DNA of 64,000 nt from Reichenbachiella faecimaris (GTDB lineage Bacteria > Bacteroidota > Bacteroidia > Cytophagales > Cyclobacteriaceae), in contig NZ_FWYF01000002.1 of the NCBI RefSeq assembly GCF_900176375.1, positions 594,161 through 658,160 of the forward strand, read 5' to 3'. Under the pieces are notes generated by a model that did no database searches, was not told the DNA's origin, and worked only from the letters and a program-made list of their open reading frames with translations. How positions within the stretch are numbered: the stretch's first letter is position 1; each line of letters starts with the position of its first letter. Below, piece by piece: positions 25,397 to 35,440 of this stretch. A program made the position numbers and the translations under genes.

Positions 25397-26326
25397 ATGA
25401 AATCAATAAATAAATATATTTTTCTTTTGTCTGCCTTTGGCTTGATGGCCTGTGAGGATCAAATCTACCCGAAACTCAAGGAAGCAGATCAAATTCTCGC
25501 TATCGACGCTTGGGTCAATGATAAGATAGAAGCTCAAACTATCAGAGTGTATAAAAGTGCTCCTTATTTTGATAATAGCGTAAGAGAAGGATTGAACGGA
25601 GCTGAGGTGTACATTCAGGATAATGAAAACAACAGGTTCGATTTTCAAGATGCTGGAAAAGGTGAATACGTTTGGATGCCCGATGGAAATGTTGGTTTTG
25701 GTTCTGTTGGTAAAACATATACCCTCAGCGTACTCGTAGATGGAATACTCTTCCAGTCGGTATCAGTAAAAAACAGGGTACCAGAAATTGACAGTGTCTC
25801 CTTTAGGTTTGAGAAAGCCAGTTTAGGTAACCCAGATATGCATATGGGCACTTTTTATGCCAGAGACCCAATCGGAACTGGAGATACTTATTGGATCAAA
25901 TCATACAAAAATGGACTATATCTAAATAAACCTTCTGAAATCAATATTGCTTATGACGCCGGGTTTAATGCAGGAGCGGTCATAGATGGTTTGGTATTCA
26001 TCCAGCCTATCAGAGATCAGGTCAACAGATTTGATGAAGATCCAAAGGATGAATTGAATGTCTTACCACCCTATGAGGATGGAGATTCTTTAAGTGTTGA
26101 AATTCATTCTATTACCAATGAGGCCTATCATTTTTTGTCTGAAATGAGAGAAGTACTGGATCGTCCAGGGGGTTTTGGTGAGCTGTTCACAAGTCCACTA
26201 GGAAATCTAAAGTCTAATATTAGTTGTATTAGCGTTGAGTCAGTTGAGGTTGTTGGGTTTTTTTGCATATCTGCAGTGGAAGCTAAAGGAAAAAGGTTGG
26301 ATGTTTCCCAAGTACCCCACGAATGA
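25397..26326 (+). CDS. DUF4249 lipoprotein, TonB receptor partner
   Basis: The 309-residue protein has a lipoprotein signal (LLSAFGLMAC, Cys19) and the DUF4249 pattern: an early IDAWVNDKIEAQTIRVYKSA segment, a Gly-rich beta region and a conserved VFGxFxIS-like end (here VVGFFCISAVEAKG). It starts 3 bp after the receptor stop, so the two are co-translated. DUF4249 proteins are thought to be surface-exposed partners of small TonB receptors. The cargo is unknown. A long-range hairpin follows about 120 bp downstream. Confidence 0.85.
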   Translation: MKSINKYIFLLSAFGLMACEDQIYPKLKEADQILAIDAWVNDKIEAQTIRVYKSAPYFDNSVREGLNGAEVYIQDNENNRFDFQDAGKGEYVWMPDGNVGFGSVGKTYTLSVLVDGILFQSVSVKNRVPEIDSVSFRFEKASLGNPDMHMGTFYARDPIGTGDTYWIKSYKNGLYLNKPSEINIAYDAGFNAGAVIDGLVFIQPIRDQVNRFDEDPKDELNVLPPYEDGDSLSVEIHSITNEAYHFLSEMREVLDRPGGFGELFTSPLGNLKSNISCISVESVEVVGFFCISAVEAKGKRLDVSQVPHE

Positions 26327-26443
26327 ATGAGGTAACGGCAAAACAATCTGGTCAATTTTAACATTGGCGGATATTGATTATTAAACTGGTATAGGTACTG
26401 GGTGTTGAACATGTCGGTGGAGACAAGTCAGTCCAGTTTTCCT

Positions 26444-26494
26444 AAGGGAGCGATTCGGATATGTGAGTGCGAGATCATTCCTCCTCGCTCCCTT
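26444..26494 (+). terminator. 10-bp stem hairpin in ABC-F leader region
   Basis: Arms AAGGGAGCGA (26444-26453) and TCGCTCCCTT (26485-26494) are perfectly complementary with a 31-nt loop, followed by a T-rich stretch (GAATATTTCATTTTTACC). It could terminate the receptor/DUF4249 operon or act as an attenuator in the ABC-F leader, as leader control is common for ABC-F genes. Confidence 0.45.
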
Positions 26495-26627
26495 GAATAT
26501 TTCATTTTTACCTATTATTCTAAAGTGTATTAGTGAAATCAGAACAAAATCATGTTAAATTAATTTCCTTCAAAAGATAAGGAAGGCAACCATTTTGTTG
26601 ATTTTTTACTCTTTAACGAAAGAAATT

Positions 26628-28223
26628 ATGCTTTTTCTTCAAAACATTTCATACTCACATCCCAACAAAGATTTGCTGTTTGAAAATGTCCACCTTTCAG
26701 TAAGCAATCACAACAAAATAGCTTTAATCGGTCACAACGGAGTGGGGAAATCCACCTTATTGAAAATTGTCGCAAAAGAACTACTGCCATCCAATGGACA
26801 ACTAAAGATTGATGTAGAGCCATACTATGTGCCACAAATTTTTGACCAATACAATCATTTAACGATTGCAAAAGTTTTGCAGATCGAAGACAAACTCAGG
26901 GCCATGCAGGAAATATTAATTGGCCATGTAACGGAAGAAAACTATGCTTTGCTTGGTAATGACTGGACGATCGAAGACCGTTGCCAAGCCGCCTTAAACT
27001 ATTGGGAATTGAGCGACGTGGATTTGGCACAAAAAATGGAATCCTTAAGTGGCGGACAAAAAACAAGAGTCTTTCTTGCAGGCATTTCCATTCACGCTCC
27101 CAAGTTGGCCTTGCTGGACGAGCCTAGTAATCATTTGGATCTGTCTGGCAGACAGCAATTATATAGTTTTATTCAATCCACATCAACCGCATTACTGGTA
27201 GTGAGTCACGACAGAAAATTATTGAACCTTTTGAATACAGTTTGTGAATTAAGCAAACAAGGCCTTATCGTTTATGGTGGCAACTATGATTTTTATGTCA
27301 AACAAAAGCAAATTGAAAATAATGCCCTAAACCAAGACATTCATAGCAAAGAAAATGCCCTGCGAAAAGCCAAAGAAAGAGAGAGGGAAGCCCTCGAACG
27401 AAAGCAAAGGTTAGATGCTCGAGGGAAAAAAAAACAAAGCAAATCTGGTATGCCCAAAGTGATGATGAATAAGATGAAAAACGATTCTGAAAATAGTTCA
27501 TCAAAACTAAAAGGTATACATACTGAAAAGATTAGTATTATTTCACAGGAATTACAAGAATTGCGCTCGGAGCTACCAGATCTAGACAAAATGAAGTTTG
27601 GGTTTGACAACTCTGGGTTACATAGAGGCAAAATATTGTTTACTGCCTCAGGAGTAAACTTTAGCTATGATGTTCAACAGCTATGGCCAGAAAGTCTAAA
27701 CTTTCAAATCAAAAGTGGTGAACGCATTGCTCTAAAAGGATTGAACGGTTCAGGAAAAACAACTCTGATAAAATTGATTTTGGGTAGTCTAAAACCAAAA
27801 ACAGGAACAATCAATCGCGTGGAAAACCAATCCGTTTACATTGATCAAGACTATTCACTTATTAACAATGAGCTAAAAGTTTATGAGCAGGCCGAGCAAT
27901 TCAACATTTCTGCATTACAAGAGCACGAAATCAAAACCAGACTGAATCGGTTTTTGTTCACCAAAGAAGATTGGGATAAACCCTGTGATATACTGAGTGG
28001 AGGTGAAAGAATGCGTTTGATGCTGTGCTGTTTAACCATTAGTCGTCAATCACCTGATATGGTCGTATTAGACGAACCAACCAACAATTTAGACATTCAG
28101 AACATTGAAATATTAACTTCTGCCATCAATGAATATCAGGGAACTTTGATTGTTGTTTCTCATGATGATAGCTTCTTGGAACAGACAAATATTGAGAGAA
28201 CAATTGAACTTAAAATGCTATAG
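26628..28223 (+). CDS. ABC-F family ATPase (ribosome-associated)
   Basis: The 531-residue protein has two ABC ATPase domains and no membrane segments. Domain 1 has Walker A GHNGVGKST (K41), signature LSGGQ (140-144) and Walker B with E165. Domain 2 has GLNGSGKTT (K377), LSGGE and E483. Between them lies a basic helical linker (~235-310, KAKEREREALERKQRLDARG), the region that reaches toward the ribosomal P site in the family. ATG 26628 is preferred over an upstream in-frame TTG at 26595 because MLFLQNISYSHP matches the usual start. Family members either protect ribosomes from antibiotics or tune translation. A ~300-bp leader is consistent with attenuation but resistance is not shown. Confidence 0.88.
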   Translation: MLFLQNISYSHPNKDLLFENVHLSVSNHNKIALIGHNGVGKSTLLKIVAKELLPSNGQLKIDVEPYYVPQIFDQYNHLTIAKVLQIEDKLRAMQEILIGHVTEENYALLGNDWTIEDRCQAALNYWELSDVDLAQKMESLSGGQKTRVFLAGISIHAPKLALLDEPSNHLDLSGRQQLYSFIQSTSTALLVVSHDRKLLNLLNTVCELSKQGLIVYGGNYDFYVKQKQIENNALNQDIHSKENALRKAKEREREALERKQRLDARGKKKQSKSGMPKVMMNKMKNDSENSSSKLKGIHTEKISIISQELQELRSELPDLDKMKFGFDNSGLHRGKILFTASGVNFSYDVQQLWPESLNFQIKSGERIALKGLNGSGKTTLIKLILGSLKPKTGTINRVENQSVYIDQDYSLINNELKVYEQAEQFNISALQEHEIKTRLNRFLFTKEDWDKPCDILSGGERMRLMLCCLTISRQSPDMVVLDEPTNNLDIQNIEILTSAINEYQGTLIVVSHDDSFLEQTNIERTIELKML

Positions 28224-28341
28224 CAGCCTCTTTGTTTGCGAGCAACAATCCGCTGCACACAGTGATCAACAAGGACTAAACCCTTTATCGGTTTTGATTG
28301 TAGTACAATCGTCTAAGATTATAATTTAAATACACTTATAT

Positions 28342-29145
28342 ATGAAAAAGAAAATACCCCTATGGCTTCGTATTACACTGATATTGATACTTACAGTAAT
28401 CGTTTTGGTTCTGTCAGAAATTATTCGTGAGCTTTTTGATAACGCCTTATTAGGCACTATGCTATCAAACCTAATAGCAGCTTTTTGTTTGTTTGGCTTG
28501 GTATATTGGTTCAGACTTAAGCTTGATAAGCAAAGTATTAAAACCATCGGCATTGACTTTAGCTATAAACATAGTTTGACAGGTGGCTTTATAGCCACAC
28601 TAGTTTTAGGTATAGGCCTCTTGTCTTTATTACTCTCTGGGCAAGTTTCCATAATTAATACGCAGTTCAACTTGACTTCACTAATTCTTAGTTTGCTATC
28701 ATTCTTATTCGTTGGTTTTTTTGAAGAACTTGTATTTAGAGGCTATATACAAACTAATTTAAGTCAAAACGTTGGCGATAAATGGGCATTAATTCTAAGT
28801 TCATTTCTATTTGCTTTCTTGCATAGTTTAAATCCAGATATCTCACTATTGGCCTTATTTAATATATTTTTAGTTGGGATTTTATTAGGTAAACTGTATC
28901 AGATATCTGATAATTTATGGTTGGTAATTAGTTTGCATACCCTTTGGAATTTTCTACAAGGTCCTGTTTTTGGTTTTGCAGTTAGTGGAAATGATAGTTA
29001 TTCACTACTCACATTAAAAGAAGTTGGGGCTGAATATTTGACAGGCGGACAATTTGGTTTTGAAGGTTCTTTGTCTTGTACCTTCATAACAGTTACCACT
29101 ATTGCCTTAATCACAACAAAAAGAGCTAGAACTTTGCTGACCTGA
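28342..29145 (+). CDS. CPBP-family intramembrane metalloprotease
   Basis: The 267-residue integral membrane protein has about seven hydrophobic segments. The three Rce1/CPBP motifs are present: EELVFRG (E128, E129, R133), FAFLH (H161) and HTLWN (H199, N203). Family members cleave or process peptides within the membrane, and in bacteria some are linked to bacteriocin immunity. The gene is visibly richer in A and T than its neighbours outside the block. It is 118 bp from the ABC-F gene with no clear terminator between, and it is the last gene before the right-hand direct repeat. Confidence 0.88.
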   Translation: MKKKIPLWLRITLILILTVIVLVLSEIIRELFDNALLGTMLSNLIAAFCLFGLVYWFRLKLDKQSIKTIGIDFSYKHSLTGGFIATLVLGIGLLSLLLSGQVSIINTQFNLTSLILSLLSFLFVGFFEELVFRGYIQTNLSQNVGDKWALILSSFLFAFLHSLNPDISLLALFNIFLVGILLGKLYQISDNLWLVISLHTLWNFLQGPVFGFAVSGNDSYSLLTLKEVGAEYLTGGQFGFEGSLSCTFITVTTIALITTKRARTLLT

Positions 29146-29266
29146 ATATGACACTGAATTTTGATTGTTTGCTTAGTGTTATGTAAAGTAGCAGATAGAA
29201 TACGACTTCCAACATTTAATAATTGTTGCATAAATAAAACTTTGATAGCAACCCTTTTTTACCTTC

Positions 29267-29476
29267 TCAATTGGCATGCGCTTCGTTTTTGAGTATGTGC
29301 ATAGCAAGCATAAAAGTGTCCCCCGTTAGTTCAACACTGATTAATTGGTTCACGCCCAGCAAAGGCTCCCTTTGGATACTGGAGTGATTAAGCAAATGCT
29401 GATCACACCCTACTACTACCATGGTCACTGGGTTTTGCTGATCGTTTGAATACGTTTCGTAAAAAGCTTTCTGATA
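29267..29476. repeat. Right 210-bp direct repeat (copy 2)
   Basis: This is the intact gene's 3' portion, matching 19442-19651 at 203 of 210 positions by eye with no gaps and the same orientation. The matches stop at CTTTCTGATA in both copies. Recombination between the copies would excise 9,825 bp carrying five or six operons. Confidence 0.85.
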
Positions 29477-29803
29477 CTGCTGATAGTAATACCAGTTGGA
29501 AGAAAGTCTGCTGATGGACTGAAAGTATTCAGTAAACGAAGTTTCCCTTCCTATATAAGTGCAAATATCTTTTTGGCGTAAGCCAGACAGATCAGCTTTT
29601 GCATAAAGTGCCCACAATTTCAAAATAGAGTCATGCTTGGGCTTTTCAGAGCTATAAAACAAATCCGATCTAAACTTGGTCGACACGATCATCACCCGGC
29701 CTGATGTGACAGTTCTCATCAGCGCCTTGAAGTCGGACATACATGACTGCTCCAAATAGAAGTTTCGCGCGCTCTGGCCAGCGACTGTTATCAAATGTAT
29801 CAT
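29267..29803 (-). CDS. Hypothetical protein, 178 residues; 3' end duplicated
   Basis: I do not recognise a family. The protein lacks a signal peptide and membrane segments, has three cysteines and ends in MLAMHILKNEAHAN. The strand-like VMIVSTKFRSDLFYSS and VTMVVVGCDQHLL segments hint at an alpha/beta fold; it could be involved in stress-sensing or metabolism, but nothing is diagnostic. Its last 210 bp are repeated at 19442-19651 in the same orientation. It is preceded (29845-29913) by a dispersed inverted repeat and by katG on the same strand. Confidence 0.6.
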   Translation of the reverse strand: MIHLITVAGQSARNFYLEQSCMSDFKALMRTVTSGRVMIVSTKFRSDLFYSSEKPKHDSILKLWALYAKADLSGLRQKDICTYIGRETSFTEYFQSISRLSSNWYYYQQYQKAFYETYSNDQQNPVTMVVVGCDQHLLNHSSIQREPLLGVNQLISVELTGDTFMLAMHILKNEAHAN

Positions 29804-29844
29804 GCTTTTTGGGTGTTAAAAGCTATATATGAAACAACTCTATT

Positions 29845-29913
29845 TTGTCATGATGACGATAGGAGGTGTCTTCTTTAATGTAGATGAGATTTCTCCTATC
29901 GTCGAAACGACAA
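29845..29913. repeat. Imperfect inverted repeat, second member of the TGTC...GACA family
   Basis: Outer arms TTGTC / GACAA and inner arms ACGATAGGAG / CTCCTATCGT are complementary around a short AT-rich loop. The right half contains GAGATTTCTCC and CGTCGAAACGACAA, matching the GAAATCT...TTTCGA layout at 17325-17400. It lies between katG and the 178-residue gene and may act as a terminator. Confidence 0.6.
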
Positions 29914-29932
29914 CTTTAGATTACTTAATATT

Positions 29933-32232
<2,300 letters not shown>

Positions 32233-33162
32233 ATGACGCTACAGCAGTTTGAATATATCATCGCGCTGGATGAGTATCGCCACTATGTCACTGCAGCTGA
32301 GCACTGCTATGTCTCTCAGCCCAACCTGACCATGCAGGTCAAAAAATTGGAAGTGGAAATCGGGGTTAGAATTTTTGATCGTGACAAGAAGCCACTCCAA
32401 CCCACAGAAATTGGCAAGGAAATCATTCTTAGAGCCAGACAGATTCTCCGCGAATCCAAACAGCTCAAGGAGTTTGTGACCCACGAGAAAGAAACGCTGG
32501 AAGGAGAATATACGGTTGGGATTATTCCTACCCTAGCCCCCTATTTACTGCCTCAATTTCTCCCTTCATTCATCAAAGAGAACCCAAAAATTCATTTGAA
32601 AATCAGGGAGCTTCAAACTAGCCAAATCATCTCTCAGCTCGAAAATGGCATCATAGATATTGGTATTTTGGTCACTCCACTCAATGAATCAGCTATTAGA
32701 GAAATACCTGTGTTTTATGAACCCTTTTTGCTTTACTTACCTGAGCATCATCGTTTGTTGAATGAGAAACTGATGCTAGCTGAAGATCTGGATCCAAGCG
32801 AAGTTTTGGTGTTGGACGAAGGCCATTGCTTTCGAGAGCAGGCCCTATCTATTTGCAAAGGTGCAAAACATGGTTCCTCTATTGGATTCGAATATCAAAG
32901 TGGCTCGATAGAAGCACTCAAGAGCCTGGTACAAAAAGGAGTTGGCTATACCCTCGTACCAGAGCTATCTGTCAGTCCTGCACAAGATGATGTTCATATC
33001 AGAAGATTCACGAATCCTCAACCCGTGCGGGAGGTAAGTATCGTGGTGCACAACAGCTACATCAAAGAATCTGTGATTGAACGACTCAAGGAAACCATTC
33101 AAAAAGTAATACCCACACAGTTATTAGAGAAGCAATCCATCGTTGACTTTGATTGGAATTGA
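32233..33162 (+). CDS. oxyR: OxyR-type hydrogen peroxide-sensing LysR regulator
   Basis: The 309-residue LysR-family protein has an N-terminal winged HTH (~1-60, FEYIIALDEYRHYVTAAEHC) and a substrate-like sensor domain (~90-300). The peroxide-sensing pair is conserved at exactly the E. coli OxyR numbers: Cys199 in DEGHCFREQ and Cys208 in ALSICKG. These form the disulfide that activates OxyR. It is transcribed away from katG, its expected target. A further cysteine at the HTH (HCYVSQ) is not part of the sensor. Confidence 0.93.
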   Translation: MTLQQFEYIIALDEYRHYVTAAEHCYVSQPNLTMQVKKLEVEIGVRIFDRDKKPLQPTEIGKEIILRARQILRESKQLKEFVTHEKETLEGEYTVGIIPTLAPYLLPQFLPSFIKENPKIHLKIRELQTSQIISQLENGIIDIGILVTPLNESAIREIPVFYEPFLLYLPEHHRLLNEKLMLAEDLDPSEVLVLDEGHCFREQALSICKGAKHGSSIGFEYQSGSIEALKSLVQKGVGYTLVPELSVSPAQDDVHIRRFTNPQPVREVSIVVHNSYIKESVIERLKETIQKVIPTQLLEKQSIVDFDWN

Positions 33163-33197
33163 AATTTTTTGCGGTTCACAGTATTTACTAATTTTGA

Positions 33198-34016
33198 ATG
33201 ATCATGAAATCCCTAATCACCCATTTCTTCCTCATCATTTGTTTTGTTGCTCACGGGCAGAATAAAAAAGCACTCATCTGGCCCAATGGCGCTAAAGCCG
33301 CTATATGCCTGACTTATGACGATGGGCTTCCCAGCCATATCTACACGGCCGCTCCTATGCTAGCACAGTACAATTTCAAGGGAACTTTTTTCCCCACACT
33401 TTCTTCTCCTTCCATATATGACGATATGGAAAAATGGAAATCTCTAGCTGCGTCGGGTCATGAATTGGGAAATCACACGCTATATCATCCATGTCAAAAA
33501 TCCTTGGAAAGTATGGATTGGGTTGCTGATCGTCACAATCTGGATGACTATTCTCTCGAAAAAATCTATGAAGAGATCCAGATGGGTAATACTTTCTTGC
33601 AGGCTTTGGATAGTAGTAGACAGAGAACGTTTGCTTATCCTTGCTCCAACTATTTAGCCGATGGGGAAGATTATAGTGTAGCTCTTTTTAACTATGCTAC
33701 AGCTGCTAGAGATGCTTCTGAAATACCTACCAAATTGCCTTCACCACTTGAAATTGATCTATTCCACGTTCCTTCTTGGGCACCTAATAATCATGGCGCA
33801 CATTTCTTGATTGCCTATATAGATACCATCATTCAAAATGAAACCTTGAGTACAATCACCTTTCACGGTGTGGGAGCAGAGCACATGCAGATCAGCAGTG
33901 AAGCACATGAAGAATTGTTGAAATACTTGGATTCGAAAAGAGAGGAAATCTGGGTCACAACTTTTAAGGAAGCAACTGATTATTTAAGAACATTTCAAAA
34001 TAACTCTGAGAAGTAA
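33198..34016 (+). CDS. Secreted polysaccharide deacetylase (NodB-like)
   Basis: The 272-residue protein (ATG 33198, or 33204 giving MKSLITHFFL) has a signal peptide ending near VAHGQ. The NodB-homology region carries motif 1 TYDDG (catalytic and metal Asp) and motif 2 HELGNHTLYHP, the HxxxH zinc pair. FHGVG near the C-terminus provides the later His. Such carbohydrate esterase family 4 proteins remove N- or O-acetyl groups from chitin, peptidoglycan or exopolysaccharide in the periplasm or outside. It lies 36 bp after oxyR but is probably functionally unrelated. Confidence 0.85.
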   Translation: MIMKSLITHFFLIICFVAHGQNKKALIWPNGAKAAICLTYDDGLPSHIYTAAPMLAQYNFKGTFFPTLSSPSIYDDMEKWKSLAASGHELGNHTLYHPCQKSLESMDWVADRHNLDDYSLEKIYEEIQMGNTFLQALDSSRQRTFAYPCSNYLADGEDYSVALFNYATAARDASEIPTKLPSPLEIDLFHVPSWAPNNHGAHFLIAYIDTIIQNETLSTITFHGVGAEHMQISSEAHEELLKYLDSKREEIWVTTFKEATDYLRTFQNNSEK

Positions 34017-34103
34017 GTTTGTTCTCAAACCTTTGGAACATTCATAAAAAAATTAATGCTCAATGGTTCTTGATTAGTTTTAAGTTTCACTAAATATAAC
34101 CGT

Positions 34104-35390
34104 ATGCTTATTAAATCACTATTCCAATTCTTTGGCGTTTTTCTATTCATTGCTGGGCTAGCCAATTGTCAAAAACAAGATAAATCATCTGTAGCAAACG
34201 AGAAAAACACTCAAATTGTAATTGGTCATAAAGACAGTGTTTACTCCGAGACATTAAAAGAGTCTCGAAATATATGGGTACATGTACCAAGAAGTTCCAA
34301 TAATGAATTATTCGAGAGCCAGAAATACCCTGTTCTTTATATACTTGACGGTTCAGCTCACTTTCACTCAGCTACTGGAATGATCAATCAACTAAGTCCA
34401 GCTAGCAACAATAGCGTAATGCCTGAAACAATCGTAGTTGCTATTTCCAATACGAACCGTAGTAGAGATCTTACGCCTACCGAGTCTTTTATTGATCCTC
34501 ATAACGGCGATAGCATCCTGTACGAGTCTGGTGGTGGAAATGACTTTCTCTCCTTCATTGAAAAGGAGTTAATACCGTATGTGGAGAAAAAATATCCTGT
34601 AACCTCATATAAAACTTTCGTAGGTCACTCATTTGGTGGATTAAGTGTCATCAATGCTTTGATATCAAGACCTCATCTATTCAATAACTATGTTGCTATT
34701 GATCCAAGTTTGTGGTGGGACAAGAAATTTTATGACATGGCAGATTCAACTCTGAGAGAAAACAATTATGAAGGGAAATCTTTATTTATTGGCGTTGCCA
34801 ATACTATGCCTGAGGGTATGAGTATTGAAAATGTAAAAAATGATACAACTGCTTCAACTCTGCACATTAGAACCATTCTGAACTTTGTCAACACTTTGGA
34901 CGCTAATGAAAAAAACAAACTCGATTTTGGATGGAAGTATTATGAAGATGATTCGCACGGCAGTGTGCCATTTATTACAGCGTATGATGCCTTTCGATTT
35001 CTATTTCCATGGTATAATTTCAACCAAAGCCAACTTTATGACACGAGTGCTGACCCAAAAACGTTGATTGCGCTCATGAACGATCATTATGGTACAGTCT
35101 CCAAAAAATTTGGCTATGAGGTCTTGCCACCAGCAAACTTGGTCAACAACATTGGATATTATATGATGAGTGCCAATAACTTTAAAACCGCGCATGCATT
35201 CTTTGATCTCAATATTCAGAATTATCCAAATATGACAAACGTATATGACTCGAAAGGTGATTGTCATTTAGCTGAAACCGACACGCTTTTGGCCATTGAA
35301 CTTTTCTCAAAAGCCTTGCAAATAGGCCCTAACAATTATTCTCAGAAAAAAATTGATCAATTAACAAAACCTTCTTCACAAGAATTCTAA
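34104..35390 (+). CDS. Esterase (PF00756-type) with C-terminal TPR
   Basis: The 428-residue protein has an N-terminal hydrophobic signal ending at a cysteine (GLANCQK), probably a lipoprotein although Asn at -1 is not ideal. The esterase-D/IroE-like alpha/beta-hydrolase domain (~40-300) has WVHVP, YPVLYILDG and nucleophile Ser176 in GHSFGG, with a DSHGS segment supplying the His. The last ~70 residues form TPR-like helices (VYDSKGDCHLAETDTLLAIE). Relatives hydrolyse siderophore or acyl esters. Its TAA stop lies inside the arm of the bidirectional terminator that follows. Confidence 0.82.
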   Translation: MLIKSLFQFFGVFLFIAGLANCQKQDKSSVANEKNTQIVIGHKDSVYSETLKESRNIWVHVPRSSNNELFESQKYPVLYILDGSAHFHSATGMINQLSPASNNSVMPETIVVAISNTNRSRDLTPTESFIDPHNGDSILYESGGGNDFLSFIEKELIPYVEKKYPVTSYKTFVGHSFGGLSVINALISRPHLFNNYVAIDPSLWWDKKFYDMADSTLRENNYEGKSLFIGVANTMPEGMSIENVKNDTTASTLHIRTILNFVNTLDANEKNKLDFGWKYYEDDSHGSVPFITAYDAFRFLFPWYNFNQSQLYDTSADPKTLIALMNDHYGTVSKKFGYEVLPPANLVNNIGYYMMSANNFKTAHAFFDLNIQNYPNMTNVYDSKGDCHLAETDTLLAIELFSKALQIGPNNYSQKKIDQLTKPSSQEF

Positions 35391-35440
35391 TCACAAAGAA
35401 AGGTCGGGTAAATAATTTACCCGACCTTTCTTTGTGATTA
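35388..35440. terminator. Bidirectional terminator containing both stop codons
   Basis: A perfect 25-bp stem (35388-35412 with 35416-35440) has a 3-nt loop. The outermost three bases on each side are TAA stop codons, one for the plus-strand esterase and one for the convergent amidohydrolase. A-rich and T-rich tracts inside the arms give U-rich ends in either direction. Confidence 0.85.

Noticed and set aside
19442-29476. Composite transposon as the explanation for the direct repeats
   Set aside because: The repeats are parts of a protein-coding gene, have no terminal inverted repeats, and no transposase or integrase lies between them.
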